DNA of 64,000 nucleotides, taken from positions 1-64,000 of the forward strand of contig NZ_JANXMU010000036.1 in the NCBI RefSeq assembly GCF_025354435.1, read 5' to 3'. Positions 36,323 through 46,470 of the stretch are shown piece after piece (positions within the stretch are counted from its first letter, which is position 1; each line of letters starts with the position of its first letter). The translations under genes were made by a program, and so were the position numbers. The notes beneath the pieces are model-generated. The model saw only the letters and a list, made by a program, of their open reading frames with translations. It was not told where the DNA came from and searched no databases. Source of the DNA: Rhodoferax sp. Lineage in GTDB: Bacteria > Pseudomonadota > Gammaproteobacteria > Burkholderiales > Burkholderiaceae_C.

Positions 36323-36367
36323 GGCTTGAATATAGCTTGAGCCTTGCGTATGCCTTGCGCGCAACAA

Positions 36368-36394
36368 AAAAGGCACCGCAATGCGGTGCCTTTT
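36368..36394. terminator. Strong bidirectional hairpin between rpoZ and spoT
   Basis: AAAAGGCACCGC pairs with GCGGTGCCTTTT around AAT. On the minus strand it is followed by TTTTTT, so it should terminate gmk-rpoZ transcripts before spoT. Confidence 0.88.
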
Positions 36395-36418
36395 AAAGTG
36401 GGTTTGGGCCCGATGGGA

Positions 36419-36622
36419 TCAGTTGGGTACTTTTTTGAGCATCTCGATGCCGACCTTGCCCGCCGCGATTTCACGCAACGCGGTAACCACCGGTTTGTTC
36501 TTGCTTTCGATCTTGGGCGCGTGGCCTTGGCTCAGCATACGGGCCCGGTAAGTCGCGGCCAGCACCAGCTGGAAACGGTTGGGGATTTGCACCAGGCAAT
36601 CTTCGACGGTGATACGGGCCAT
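36419..36622 (-). CDS. rpoZ: RNA polymerase omega subunit
   Basis: The protein is 67 aa from ATG 36622 ([10 protein letters not shown]), the standard omega start. The sequence [20 protein letters not shown] and the following RAR segment are the omega signature that wraps the beta-prime C-terminus. It is the usual partner of gmk, which lies 16 nt upstream. Confidence 0.96.
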   Translation of the reverse strand: MARITVEDCLVQIPNRFQLVLAATYRARMLSQGHAPKIESKNKPVVTALREIAAGKVGIEMLKKVPN

Positions 36623-36638
36623 GAATTTCTCCAGAAAA

Positions 36639-37259
36639 CTAAGCAATGTTCAGGGATTTGAAGGTGTCGGCTCGGGCACGGCGTTGGGCCGTAAATTTGA
36701 GCCGCTGGGCATGAACAATGGTTTTCAGGTCGAAAACTGCCCGGTCAAATAGCTCATTGATTATAACGAAGTCAAATTTATGGGCTTGTTCCATCTCAAT
36801 CGCGGCATTGGCCAGGCGCAATTCGATCACATCGGGGGCATCTTCGCCGCGGCGTTCCAGCCGGGAACGCAGCTCTTCCCAGCTGGGCGGCAGGATGAAA
36901 ATCAGCACCGCGTTGGCAAAAATCTGCTTGATCTGCACCGCACCCTGGAAGTCGATTTCCAGAATCACGTCTGAGCCCAGGGCCATGCGCTCTTCAATGG
37001 CTTTCTTGGAAGTGCCGTAGCGGTTGCCATGCACTTCGGCCCATTCGACAAACGCATCGGCCGCCACCATGGCATCAAATTCCGACTGCGAGGCAAAGAA
37101 ATATTCACGCCCGTGCTTCTCCTGGCCACGCGGGTCGCGGGTGGTGTGCGATACCGAGGGCTGTACCTTGGCATCCAGTTCCATCAAGGCCTTGACCAGG
37201 CTGGACTTTCCGGCACCGCTGGGGGCGGCGACGACGATCAAATTTCCGGGGTAGTCCAT
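36639..37259 (-). CDS. gmk: Guanylate kinase
   Basis: The protein is 206 aa from ATG 37259 ([10 protein letters not shown]). The P-loop is [10 protein letters not shown] near residues 10-19. The GMP-binding region contains [19 protein letters not shown]. It phosphorylates GMP to GDP with ATP. It heads the gmk-rpoZ pair and is divergent from hisI, with about 100 nt between. Confidence 0.96.
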   Translation of the reverse strand: MDYPGNLIVVAAPSGAGKSSLVKALMELDAKVQPSVSHTTRDPRGQEKHGREYFFASQSEFDAMVAADAFVEWAEVHGNRYGTSKKAIEERMALGSDVILEIDFQGAVQIKQIFANAVLIFILPPSWEELRSRLERRGEDAPDVIELRLANAAIEMEQAHKFDFVIINELFDRAVFDLKTIVHAQRLKFTAQRRARADTFKSLNIA

Positions 37260-37361
37260 GCTGTGTTCACCATCAAGGTGGTCAAAAAATGGCACATTCT
37301 ATATTTGCCCCATCGCCCCACGCTGAACAATGCAGTTGTGTAATCGCTCACAATACGGCTT

Positions 37362-37766
37362 ATGAATTGGCTAAACGATGTGAAATGGGACGCCCAAGGG
37401 CTGGTTCCGGTGATTGCGCAAGAGGCGAGCAGCGGCGATGTGCTGATGTTCGCCTGGATGAACCGCGAGGCGCTGGAGAAAACGGCGGTCCTGGGGCGTG
37501 CGGTGTATTTCAGCCGCTCGCGCAACCGGCTGTGGTTCAAGGGCGAAGAGTCGGGCCATGTGCAAACCGTGCACGAAATCCGGCTTGATTGCGACAACGA
37601 TGTGGTCCTGCTCAAGGTGACGCAGCTGGGCCACACCCCCGGCATTGCCTGCCACACGGGCCGCCATAGCTGTTTTTTCAGTCTGCTGGACACTGATGCC
37701 GCAGGCGCCAAGGCCTGGAAAGCTACTGAACCGGTCTTGAAAGACCCGGAATCCATCTACAAGTAA
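37362..37766 (+). CDS. hisI: Phosphoribosyl-AMP cyclohydrolase
   Basis: The protein is 134 aa. The zinc and metal motifs of the family are seen in [11 protein letters not shown] (with the metal-binding Asp) and the Cys-rich [13 protein letters not shown]. It opens the purine ring of PRAMP in the third step of histidine synthesis. Here hisI and hisE are separate genes, with stop and start overlapping by 1 nt (TAATG). This is a normal betaproteobacterial arrangement at the end of the his operon. Confidence 0.95.
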   Translation: MNWLNDVKWDAQGLVPVIAQEASSGDVLMFAWMNREALEKTAVLGRAVYFSRSRNRLWFKGEESGHVQTVHEIRLDCDNDVVLLKVTQLGHTPGIACHTGRHSCFFSLLDTDAAGAKAWKATEPVLKDPESIYK

Positions 37767-38152
37767 TGGCTATGACCTCTAACGATTCCCTGGCGCGGCT
37801 GGCCGCCACTATTGAAAGCCGCAAGGCGGCCAACGGCGGTGACCCCAGCGCCAGCTACGTGGCCCGCCTGTTGCACAAAGGGCCGGACGCATTTTTGAAA
37901 AAAATCGGCGAAGAAGCCACCGAGGCCGTGATGGCCGCCAAAGATGCCGAATACGGTGGCAACACTCCCGCGCTGCAAGCCAAGCTGGTGGGCGAGGTAG
38001 CCGATTTGTGGTTCCACTCCATGGTGGCGCTGGCGCACTTTGGCCTCAGCCCCGCCGACGTGCTCGCCGAGCTGGAGCGCCGTGAAGGCACTAGCGGCAT
38101 CGAAGAAAAAGCCTTGCGCAAAGTTTTAACCCGAGAGGCTGAGTCCCCATGA
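37766..38152 (+). CDS. hisE: Phosphoribosyl-ATP pyrophosphatase
   Basis: The protein is 128 aa from ATG 37766 (ATG 37772 also possible). It is an all-alpha NTP-pyrophosphohydrolase with [15 protein letters not shown] and [14 protein letters not shown], the acidic Mg-binding helices of HisE. It hydrolyses PRATP to PRAMP, the second step of histidine synthesis. It is coupled to hisI before it and overlaps the next gene by 4 nt (ATGA). Confidence 0.95.
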   Translation: MAMTSNDSLARLAATIESRKAANGGDPSASYVARLLHKGPDAFLKKIGEEATEAVMAAKDAEYGGNTPALQAKLVGEVADLWFHSMVALAHFGLSPADVLAELERREGTSGIEEKALRKVLTREAESP

Positions 38153-38544
38153 ACGACATCATTGACGTGCGCGCGATCGACAGCGAAAAGGCCCAGGACC
38201 TGAAAACCGTGGGCTGGGTCAGCTATGTGCTGCACCTGATCGTGGCCGTGGGCGCAGTGGTGCCGGGCGCACAGCCGGGCGCACTGCTGCTGATCGTGGC
38301 GCTGGTGATCGATCTGGTGAAAAAAAACGAAGCCGAAGGTACCTGGCAGGCCAGCCATTTCAGCTGGCGCATCCGCTCGGTGCTGTGGGCCGGGGTGCTG
38401 TACGTGGTGACGGCACCGCTGTGGTTCCTGTTCATCCTGCCGGGCTGGATCGCCTGGGGTTTAATTTCGCTGTGGTTCTTGTACCGCATCGTGCGCGGCA
38501 TGGTGGCCATGAACGCCAGCCAAGCCGTAGGAGACGCGGCATGA
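38149..38544 (+). CDS. DUF4870-like integral membrane protein
   Basis: The protein is 131 aa with three or four hydrophobic segments ([50 protein letters not shown]). The spacing and the [20 protein letters not shown] loop resemble DUF4870/TIC20-like small membrane proteins. The function is unknown. It is embedded between hisE and the HIT gene with start/stop overlaps on both sides, so it is part of the his-tat transcription unit. Confidence 0.8.
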   Translation: MNDIIDVRAIDSEKAQDLKTVGWVSYVLHLIVAVGAVVPGAQPGALLLIVALVIDLVKKNEAEGTWQASHFSWRIRSVLWAGVLYVVTAPLWFLFILPGWIAWGLISLWFLYRIVRGMVAMNASQAVGDAA

Positions 38545-38924
38545 GCGTACTGGCCTATGACCCGAGTTGCTTGGACCCAAATTGCCTGTTTTGCAAAATT
38601 ATTGCGGGCCAGATTCCGTCTAAAAAAGTCTACGAAGATGCCGAACTTTTGGCCTTCCACGACATCCATCCCTGGGCGCCGGTGCATTTCTTGCTAATCC
38701 CCAAGCTGCATATTCCGTCGATGGCGCAGCTGCAGCCTGAGCATACTGCCCTGCTGGGGCGCATGATGGTGCTGGCCCCCCAGCTGGCGGCCCAAGAGGG
38801 CTGCAGACCTTACCCGCAGGGTGGTTTTCGGGTGATGGTGAATACGGGGGATGATGGCGGGCAGGAAGTGCACCATCTGCACCTGCATGTCATTGGTGGG
38901 CCGCGCCCCTGGCTCAAGGGTTAG
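38541..38924 (+). CDS. HIT-family (histidine triad) hydrolase
   Basis: The protein is 127 aa from ATG 38541. N-terminal DPNCLFCKII and the C-terminal triad motif HHLHLHVIGG are typical of the Hint/HinT branch. Such enzymes hydrolyse adenosine phosphoramidates. The start overlaps the previous stop by 4 nt (ATGA). It precedes tatA by 86 nt, a conserved neighbourhood in Burkholderiales. Confidence 0.93.
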   Translation: MSVLAYDPSCLDPNCLFCKIIAGQIPSKKVYEDAELLAFHDIHPWAPVHFLLIPKLHIPSMAQLQPEHTALLGRMMVLAPQLAAQEGCRPYPQGGFRVMVNTGDDGGQEVHHLHLHVIGGPRPWLKG

Positions 38925-39010
38925 TGATAACGCAAGGGGCATCGCAGGGCACGGCAAAAACCGTCATCTGCGCCGTCTAAAATCAGAAACACTTTGTTAG
39001 GAGTTATTCC

Positions 39011-39253
39011 ATGGGTTCATTTTCTATTTGGCATTGGTTGATCGTGTTGTTGATCGTGGTGATGGTGTTTGGCACCAAGAAGTTGAAGAACATGGGCAGC
39101 GACCTGGGTGGCGCGGTCAAGGGCTTTAAAGACGGCATGAAGGACGGCGCTGCGTCGGTGGACGACGATAAACCTACCGCCCAGGTGTCTGCCAGCGCGG
39201 CTGCGGCGGCGCAAAAGAACACCATTGATGTCGAAGCCAAGACCAAGTCCTGA
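39011..39253 (+). CDS. tatA: Twin-arginine translocase subunit TatA
   Basis: The protein is 80 aa from ATG 39011, with AGGAG upstream. One short N-terminal membrane helix ([15 protein letters not shown]) is followed by the [14 protein letters not shown] amphipathic helix and an acidic tail. TatA forms the size-variable pore for folded proteins. Several periplasmic proteins in this window have twin-arginine-like leaders (DUF1513 and imelysin). Confidence 0.95.
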   Translation: MGSFSIWHWLIVLLIVVMVFGTKKLKNMGSDLGGAVKGFKDGMKDGAASVDDDKPTAQVSASAAAAAQKNTIDVEAKTKS

Positions 39254-39268
39254 TCTGGCGCGCATTCT

Positions 39269-39736
39269 GTGATTGATCTCGGCATTTCCAAAATGGCGCT
39301 GATTGGCGCGGTGGCGTTGATCGTCATCGGGCCCGAAAAGCTGCCACGTGTGGCCCGCACCGTGGGCACGTTGCTGGGCAAGGCCCAGCGCTACGTGTCC
39401 GATGTGAAGGCCGAAGTCAGCCGCTCCATGGACCTGGACGAGCTCAAGAAGATGAAGGAAACGATGGAAGGTGCGGCGCGCGACGTGCACCAGTCCATCC
39501 AGACCAACGCCAGCGACTTCGAGAAGCAATGGTCAGAAACCGATGCTACCCCGGCGGTGGCGGACGATGCCTACACCAGCTACCCCGAATACAAGCTCCC
39601 GCACAAGCGCTGGCGTACCAAGCTGGGTGCCACACCGCAGTGGTACAAAGCCCGTGCCGGGGTGCGTACCAAGGCGCTGTCGGGCGCGGCCCGTGTGGCC
39701 CGCTACCGGCCCAAGCCCGTGTCGCCAAACACTTAA
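39269..39736 (+). CDS. tatB: Twin-arginine translocase subunit TatB
   Basis: The protein is 155 aa from GTG 39269 ([13 protein letters not shown]). One N-terminal helix carries the family [14 protein letters not shown] hinge, followed by a long amphipathic helix and a positively charged tail. TatB with TatC binds twin-arginine signal peptides. It lies 15 nt after tatA. Confidence 0.95.
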   Translation: MIDLGISKMALIGAVALIVIGPEKLPRVARTVGTLLGKAQRYVSDVKAEVSRSMDLDELKKMKETMEGAARDVHQSIQTNASDFEKQWSETDATPAVADDAYTSYPEYKLPHKRWRTKLGATPQWYKARAGVRTKALSGAARVARYRPKPVSPNT

Positions 39737-39800
39737 AAATCAACAACCTGGGGCCTTTTGGCCTCGGTGTCATTCTGGGCCTGGCCCTGTTTAAAGCCCC

Positions 39801-40595
39801 ATGTCCGATCCCCACAAAAGCCCAGACGACGAACTAGCCGGAACCGAGCAGCCCTTTGTGCAGCACCTGGTGGAGCTGCGCGACCGCCTAGTCAAGGCGC
39901 TGATTGCCGTCATGGTGGCCGCTGGAGGCCTGGCGCTGTACCCCGGCCCAGCGCGGCTGTACGACATGCTGGCGGCCCCGCTGGTGGCCACCATGCCTGC
40001 GGGCAGCACCCTGATCGCCACCTCGGTGATCTCGCCGTTTCTGGTGCCACTGCAGGTGATGTTCATGGTGGCGCTGATGCTGGCTTTGCCGGTGGTGCTG
40101 TGGCAGGTGTGGGCCTTCGTAGCCCCAGGCCTGTATGCGCACGAAAAGAAACTGGTGCTGCCCCTGGTGGTGTCGAGCACTTTGTTATTCTTCATTGGCG
40201 TGGCGTTTTGCTACTTTTTCGTGTTTGGCCAGGTGTTCAAGTTCATCCAGAACTTTGCGCCGCAAAGCATCAAGGCCACACCCGACATCGAGGCTTACCT
40301 GAGCTTTGTGCTGACCATGTTCCTGGCCTTCGGGTTGGCCTTTGAGGTGCCGATTGTCGTGGTGGTGCTGGCCCGCATGGGCCTGGTCAGCATCGATAAG
40401 CTGAAGAGCTTTCGCGGCTACTTTGTGGTGCTGGCATTTATCGTCGCCGCCATCGTGACCCCGCCAGATGTGGTGTCGCAACTGGCGCTGGCCATTCCGA
40501 TGTGCATCTTGTACGAGGTGGGCATCTGGGCTGCGCAGATTTTCATCAAGCACACCCAAGCTCCAGACGAAGAAGCCGTTTCACCAAAATCTTAG
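39801..40595 (+). CDS. tatC: Twin-arginine translocase subunit TatC
   Basis: The protein is 264 aa from ATG 39801. Six membrane helices are expected; the conserved N-terminal segment QPFVQHLVELRDRL and PLVVSSTLLFFIGVAFCYF are TatC hallmarks. It is the receptor for twin-arginine signals. The gene ends beside a palindromic repeat that probably serves as terminator, and then the convergent htrA-like gene. Confidence 0.96.
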   Translation: MSDPHKSPDDELAGTEQPFVQHLVELRDRLVKALIAVMVAAGGLALYPGPARLYDMLAAPLVATMPAGSTLIATSVISPFLVPLQVMFMVALMLALPVVLWQVWAFVAPGLYAHEKKLVLPLVVSSTLLFFIGVAFCYFFVFGQVFKFIQNFAPQSIKATPDIEAYLSFVLTMFLAFGLAFEVPIVVVVLARMGLVSIDKLKSFRGYFVVLAFIVAAIVTPPDVVSQLALAIPMCILYEVGIWAAQIFIKHTQAPDEEAVSPKS

Positions 40596-40601
40596 TGAAA
40601 T

Positions 40602-40652
40602 AGGCCACTAGCGTATGTTCTACCTACGCTAGTGGCTATCAATTTTGTAGTA
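40602..40652. repeat. Dispersed palindromic repeat, likely bidirectional terminator (core 40608-40639)
   Basis: CTAGCG plus 26 nt ending in GGCTAT. The arms GCCACTAGCGTA (40604-40615) and TACGCTAGTGGC (40625-40636) pair perfectly over 12 bp, and a TTTTG tail follows. It sits between convergent tatC and htrA. Confidence 0.85.
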
Positions 40653-40653
40653 T

Positions 40654-41799
<1,146 letters not shown>

Positions 41800-42083
41800 G
41801 GTGGTGGGGTGTGTGGTGGTGGAATGCCGCCGAATCAGGCGAGACAAGGGTCCATTGTCTCCCATGCCAGGGGGAATTCAGAGGGCTTTGGCCTGCGTAA
41901 ATCAGGGGCGGCCCTTAGAATGCTGCCTTCGTCTTTGCCAGCACCGCTGTTCCTGGCGGCCCTGCTGAACCCGCTGTGCTGCCCGCCTAGCCAGTACCCT
42001 GGGCTGCCTTGAACCCTTGCCTGCAAGCCACCACTGCCTGCACTCCCCGCGCGCAGCAGTTTCCTCTACTGCCCAAAGAACCC

Positions 42084-43406
42084 ATGCCTTCTTCCCTTCC
42101 CTTGCCCGCAGGCGCACCCATGCCGACTCCTTCTACTGGCCTGTCGCGTAAAGACGTGAACACCCTGGGCCTGTCCGCCCTGGGCGGCACGCTGGAGTTT
42201 TACGACTTTGTGATTTATGTCTTTTTTGCCGCCGTGCTGGGCAAGCAGTTCTTCCCGGTGGACATGCCCGACTGGCTGCGCCAACTGCAGACCTTTGGTA
42301 TCTTTGCGGCCGGCTACCTGTCGCGGCCGCTGGGCGGCATCATCATTGCGCATTTTGGCGATCTGCTGGGGCGCAAACGCATGTTCACCCTGAGCATTTT
42401 CATGATGGCCGTGCCCACTTTGGTGATTGGCCTGTTGCCCAACTACGCCAGCATCGGCGTGGCCGCGCCCCTGCTGCTGCTGGCCATGCGCGTGCTGCAA
42501 GGCGCGGCGATTGGCGGTGAAATGCCCGGCGCCTGGGTGTTTGTGGCCGAACATGTGCCGGCCAGCCGCTACGGCCTGGGCGTGGGCACGCTCACGGCGG
42601 GCATCACCGGCGGCATCCTGCTGGGTTCGTTGGTGGCGGTGGGCATCAACACCCACTACAGCCCGGCCGAAGTGGCTGATTTCGCCTGGCGCATGCCCTT
42701 CATTTTGGGCGGCGTGTTTGGTCTGGTGTCGGTGTATTTGCGCCGGTTTTTGCACGAAACCCCGGTGTTCCAGGAACTGGCAAAGCGCCGCACCGTGGCG
42801 CGTGAGTTGCCGCTGAAGACCATCCTGCGCGAACACCGCGCCGCCTGCGTGCTGGTCGGCCTGCTGACCTGGGTGCTGTCGGCCGCTATCGTGGTGGTGG
42901 TGTTGATCACCCCCAACTACCTGCAGAAAATGCACGGCATCGCCCCTGCACTGGCGCTGCAAGCCAATGCGGTTGCCACGCTGACCTTGACTATCGGCTG
43001 TATCGTGATGGGCTGGGCCACCGACCGTATCGGCACCCGGCCGGTCATGCTGCTGGGCTTTGGTGGGCTGCTGGTGACCACGGTTTGGTTCTACACGGGG
43101 CTGCCGGGCACGCCGACTTCGCTGGTGTACAGCTACGGGCTGGTAGGTTTCTTTGTGGGCTCGATTGCGCTGGTGCCCATCGTGGGCGTGCGGGCTTTTC
43201 CGGCGGCGGTGCGCTTTTCGGGTCTGTCGTTTGCCTACAACCTGTCGTACGCGATTTTTGGTGGCATGACCCCCATCGTGCTGACCCTGTGGCTGCAAAA
43301 AGACGCGATGGCTCCCGCCTACTACGTGGGTGGCCTGGCCGTGCTGGGCATGCTGCTGGCCCTGGTGCCAATGTCGGGCCGCGGCTACGTGGAACGGAAA
43401 GCTTGA
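42084..43406 (+). CDS. MHS-family MFS transporter (citrate/proline-type proton symporter)
   Basis: The protein is about 440 aa from ATG 42084 (MPSSLPL); earlier in-frame starts at 42009 lack support. Twelve membrane helices are expected. GGTLEFYDFVIYVFFAAVLG in helix 1 and GDLLGRKR in loop 2-3 are signatures of metabolite:H+ symporters of the MHS group (citrate, proline, alpha-ketoglutarate). The substrate is probably a small organic acid. It stands upstream of an unrelated nif3-pdxA pair and could be read from its own promoter. Confidence 0.88.
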   Translation: MPSSLPLPAGAPMPTPSTGLSRKDVNTLGLSALGGTLEFYDFVIYVFFAAVLGKQFFPVDMPDWLRQLQTFGIFAAGYLSRPLGGIIIAHFGDLLGRKRMFTLSIFMMAVPTLVIGLLPNYASIGVAAPLLLLAMRVLQGAAIGGEMPGAWVFVAEHVPASRYGLGVGTLTAGITGGILLGSLVAVGINTHYSPAEVADFAWRMPFILGGVFGLVSVYLRRFLHETPVFQELAKRRTVARELPLKTILREHRAACVLVGLLTWVLSAAIVVVVLITPNYLQKMHGIAPALALQANAVATLTLTIGCIVMGWATDRIGTRPVMLLGFGGLLVTTVWFYTGLPGTPTSLVYSYGLVGFFVGSIALVPIVGVRAFPAAVRFSGLSFAYNLSYAIFGGMTPIVLTLWLQKDAMAPAYYVGGLAVLGMLLALVPMSGRGYVERKA

Positions 43407-43417
43407 GAGAATGCGGG

Positions 43418-44179
43418 ATGACCACTTCCCGCTTGGAACTGCTGCAGGCCTTTGACGACCTGCTGCAACCCGTCCGCTTCAAAGATTACGGGCCGAACGG
43501 CCTGCAGGTCGAGGGCAAAACCGATATCCGCCGCGTCGTATCGGGGGTCACCGCTAGCCTGGCCCTGATCGAAGCTGCCGTGGCCGCACAGGCCGACGCG
43601 ATTTTTGTGCACCACGGCTTGTTCTGGCGCGGCCAGAGCGGCACGGTGACTGGCTGGATGAAGCAGCGCCTAGCCCTGCTGCTGCGCCACGACATCAACC
43701 TCTACGCCTACCACCTGCCACTGGACGCGCACCCCACGTTGGGCAATAACGCGCAACTGGGCGTGCAGCTGGGGCTGGAGGGTGTGGGCAGCTTTGGCGA
43801 CAACAACCTAGGCTTTCTGGGGCAGCGCAGCGACGGCGGCGCATTCGGTTCGGCCCAGGCATTGGCTGCGCACATAGAAAAACAGTTAAATCGGCCTCCT
43901 GTGTATGTATCCTCTACACTTGTTGCTATTAAAAATATAGCATGGTGCACTGGCGGCGCGCAGGGCTACTTTGAAGCCGCCATCGCTGCCGGGGCCGATG
44001 CCTTCATCACCGGCGAAATCTCCGAGCCGCAGGCCCACTACGCCCGTGAATGCGGCGTGGCCTTCATCGCCTGCGGCCACCACGCCAGCGAGCGCTACGG
44101 GGCACCGGCGGTGGCGGCCCACGTCGCCGCCCAGCTTGGGCTGGAGCACAGCTTCATTGACATTGACAACCCCGCCTGA
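43418..44179 (+). CDS. Nif3-like dinuclear metal centre protein (YbgI/DUF34 family)
   Basis: The protein is 253 aa from ATG 43418 (MTTSRLELLQ). The metal motifs HHGLFW and the C-terminal CGHHASERYG are typical of Nif3/YbgI proteins, which form hexamers; the physiological reaction is unsettled. Start and stop overlap the neighbouring pdxA by 1 nt (TGATG). Codons 161-172 differ in composition: they carry the dispersed repeat as PVYVSSTLVAIKNIAW. Confidence 0.9.
   Translation: MTTSRLELLQAFDDLLQPVRFKDYGPNGLQVEGKTDIRRVVSGVTASLALIEAAVAAQADAIFVHHGLFWRGQSGTVTGWMKQRLALLLRHDINLYAYHLPLDAHPTLGNNAQLGVQLGLEGVGSFGDNNLGFLGQRSDGGAFGSAQALAAHIEKQLNRPPVYVSSTLVAIKNIAWCTGGAQGYFEAAIAAGADAFITGEISEPQAHYARECGVAFIACGHHASERYGAPAVAAHVAAQLGLEHSFIDIDNPA
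43892..43941 (+). repeat. Dispersed palindromic repeat inside the Nif3-like gene, sense (core 43898-43929)
   Basis: The core is degenerate, CCTGTG plus exactly 26 nt ending in TGCTAT, followed by TAAAAATATAGC. The frame matches lnt, coaE and the receptor: CCT GTG TAT ... GCT ATT AAA AAT ATA GCA. Confidence 0.6.
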
Positions 44180-45216
44180 TGAAACCCATTGCCATCACCT
44201 TGGGTGACCCCGCTGGGATCGGCCCCGAAACCATCGCCAAAGCCTTCCGCGACGCGCCGGATGCCACGCAGGGCTGCTTTGTGGCAGGCGATGTGGGCAC
44301 GTTGCGCCGCGCCAGCGCCCTGGTTAGCGGCCCCGGCCAACCCACGCTGCCGGTGGCGTTGATCGCATCGCCTGCAGAGCTGGCAAACGTGCCACCGCGC
44401 TGTATCCCCGTGCTACAAATAACGGAGCTGCTTGCGCCCGTTCCCTATGGTCTGGTAAGTGCTTTGGCGGGTAATGTTGCGGCCGACTGCGTGCTTTGGG
44501 CCAGCCGTGCGGCACTGCGGGGCGAGTTGGCCGCACTGGTCACCGCGCCCTTGCACAAAGAGGCGCTGGCAGCGGCGGGCCTGCCGTACCCTGGCCACAC
44601 CGAGCTGCTGCAGTTCGAGGCCGCAGCCTACTTGGGCAAGTCGCTGCAGGAGGTGCCGGTGCGCATGATGCTGGCCAATAACGAGTTGCGTACCGTGCTG
44701 GTCAGCATCCATATGTCACTGCGCCAGGCCATCGAGGCTGTCACGTTCGACAACGTGCTGCAAACCCTGCGTATCACCGACCGCTCGGTCGGCGCGGCGC
44801 TGGGGCGGGCGCCGCGGATCGGCGTGGCCGGGCTGAACCCGCACGCGGGGGAGGGCGGTTTGTTTGGCCGTGAAGAAATCGACACCATCATCCCCACCAT
44901 TCAGGCCGCCCGCGCCGAAGGCTTGGACGTGCACGGCCCGTATGCGCCCGACACGGTGTTCATGCGCGCCCGGGCCAAAAACGGCCAGCCCGGCGAGTTC
45001 GATGTGGTGGTGGCCATGTACCACGACCAGGGTTTGATCCCGGTGAAGTACCTGGGTGTGGAGCAGGGCGTGAACGTCACCTTGGGCCTGCCCTTGGTGC
45101 GCACCAGCCCGGACCATGGCACGGCGTTTGACATTGCGGGCACCGGCGTGGCCGATGCGTCCAGCCTGATCGCCGCGCTGCGCATGGCGCGCAAGCTGAG
45201 TGGGTTTCAGGCATAA
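44179..45216 (+). CDS. pdxA: 4-hydroxythreonine-4-phosphate dehydrogenase
   Basis: The protein is 345 aa from ATG 44179. [11 protein letters not shown] at the N-terminus, the metal/substrate site NPHAGEGGLFG and MYHDQGL near the C-terminus identify PdxA. It oxidises 4-phosphohydroxy-L-threonine in vitamin B6 synthesis. Compared with the paralogue at 4284-5315, the NPHAGEGG and HDQGL forms and length match canonical PdxA better. It follows the nif3-like gene in an overlapping pair; no surA or ksgA gene is adjacent. Confidence 0.92.
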   Translation: MKPIAITLGDPAGIGPETIAKAFRDAPDATQGCFVAGDVGTLRRASALVSGPGQPTLPVALIASPAELANVPPRCIPVLQITELLAPVPYGLVSALAGNVAADCVLWASRAALRGELAALVTAPLHKEALAAAGLPYPGHTELLQFEAAAYLGKSLQEVPVRMMLANNELRTVLVSIHMSLRQAIEAVTFDNVLQTLRITDRSVGAALGRAPRIGVAGLNPHAGEGGLFGREEIDTIIPTIQAARAEGLDVHGPYAPDTVFMRARAKNGQPGEFDVVVAMYHDQGLIPVKYLGVEQGVNVTLGLPLVRTSPDHGTAFDIAGTGVADASSLIAALRMARKLSGFQA

Positions 45217-45244
45217 AAAATCCCTCTGCCGTAACAGCAGAGGG
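45215..45244 (-). terminator. Terminator of mscL
   Basis: On the minus strand CCCTCTGC pairs with GCAGAGGG around 7 nt, followed by a T-run (45215-45220). The T-run overlaps the pdxA stop codon, so it mainly serves mscL. A degenerate copy of the dispersed repeat (AGTAGCTACT) lies just upstream. Confidence 0.85.
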
Positions 45245-45282
45245 CGTGAGTAGCTACTAAAAATGTAGTGCTTAAAACGCTC

Positions 45283-45711
45283 TTACTTCTGCAGGCTGTC
45301 GCGGATTTGGCGCAGTAGCAGCACGTCTTCTGGCGTGGCGGGTGCGGCGACCGGAGCGGCGGGCTCCGCTTTCTTCATGCGGTTGATCTGCTTGACCATC
45401 ATGAAGATGATGAAGGCCAGAATCGCAAAGTTTACCGCCACGGTGAGAAAATTGCCGTAGGCCAGCACCGGTACCCCGGCTTTTTTCAGGTCGGCCAGTG
45501 CCATGCTGGTGCCTTCGGGCACCTTGCCCAGCACGATGAACAGATTGGAAAAGTCGATTTTTCCAAACACCATGCCGACCACCGGCATGATCAGATCTGC
45601 CACCACCGAGTCCACAATTTTGCCGAAGGCTCCACCGATGATCACGCCCACGGCGAGATCGATCACATTACCCTTGACTGCAAACTCCTTGAATTCAGCC
45701 ATCATGCCCAT
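45283..45711 (-). CDS. mscL: Large-conductance mechanosensitive channel
   Basis: The protein is 142 aa from ATG 45711 ([16 protein letters not shown]). N-terminal amphipathic segment [21 protein letters not shown] and TM2 [20 protein letters not shown] are characteristic of MscL. It forms the pentameric inner-membrane pore that opens on osmotic downshock. The cytoplasmic tail is rich in Pro/Ala, then ends in [14 protein letters not shown]. Confidence 0.96.
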   Translation of the reverse strand: MGMMAEFKEFAVKGNVIDLAVGVIIGGAFGKIVDSVVADLIMPVVGMVFGKIDFSNLFIVLGKVPEGTSMALADLKKAGVPVLAYGNFLTVAVNFAILAFIIFMMVKQINRMKKAEPAAPVAAPATPEDVLLLRQIRDSLQK

Positions 45712-45863
45712 AAAAGCCCCTTTGTTGGTTAATTGACCGCCGTATTGTCCACAAAATGCCCTCGACACACGGCACAAAGTGTTGCAGGCATGTGAAGTCG
45801 TCTTGGACCGCTCCGCTACAATCCGCGGTTGACCCCAAATGTGTGATGATTTTGAGGACCCCC

Positions 45864-46463
45864 ATGAGTGACACCCCAGTCGACACCAGCAAGCGGACGT
45901 GGTTGATCGCATCCGGTTGTGCCGGTGCAGTGGGTGGCGTAGCTACCGCCATCCCTTTCGTGAGTACATTCCAGCCCTCAGAGCGCGCCAAAGCCGCCGG
46001 AGCTGCCGTTGAAGCCGATATTTCAGCCCTCAAGCCCGGCGAGAAGATGACCGTGGAGTGGCGCGGCAAACCCGTTTGGATTTTGCGTCGCACGCCCGAG
46101 CAGGTGGCCGAGTTGCCCAAGCTGGACAGCCAGCTGGCCGACCCACAGTCTTTGCGCAACCCGTCTGAGTTCACGCCGGAGTACGCCCGCAATGAAGGCC
46201 GCTCCATCAAGCCTGAATTCCTGGTGGTGGTGGGCATCTGCACGCACTTGGGTTGCTCGCCATCGGATAAGTTCACTCCGGGTCCACAGGCTTCTCTGCC
46301 CAACGACTGGGAGGGTGGCTTCCTGTGCCCTTGCCACGGCTCTACTTTCGACATGGCGGGCCGCGTGTTCAAGAACAAACCCGCTCCCGACAACCTCCCG
46401 GTGCCGCCGCACATGTATCTCTCCGATACCCGGCTGCTGATCGGCGAAGACAAGAAGGCTTGA
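45864..46463 (+). CDS. petA: Ubiquinol-cytochrome c reductase iron-sulfur (Rieske) subunit
   Basis: The protein is 199 aa from ATG 45864, with GAGGA upstream. One N-terminal membrane helix ([20 protein letters not shown], twin-arginine-like KRTW before it) is followed by the Rieske domain with CTHLGC (C126-C131) and CPCHGS (C155-H158). It is the high-potential [2Fe-2S] subunit of the bc1 complex. It is the first gene of petABC. Confidence 0.96.
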   Translation: MSDTPVDTSKRTWLIASGCAGAVGGVATAIPFVSTFQPSERAKAAGAAVEADISALKPGEKMTVEWRGKPVWILRRTPEQVAELPKLDSQLADPQSLRNPSEFTPEYARNEGRSIKPEFLVVVGICTHLGCSPSDKFTPGPQASLPNDWEGGFLCPCHGSTFDMAGRVFKNKPAPDNLPVPPHMYLSDTRLLIGEDKKA

Positions 46464-46470
46464 GGGACAT

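Noticed and set aside
44412-44460. Possible eleventh copy of the dispersed repeat inside pdxA
   Set aside because: The AT-rich codons are suggestive, but the hexamer and 26-nt spacing do not fit in either orientation.
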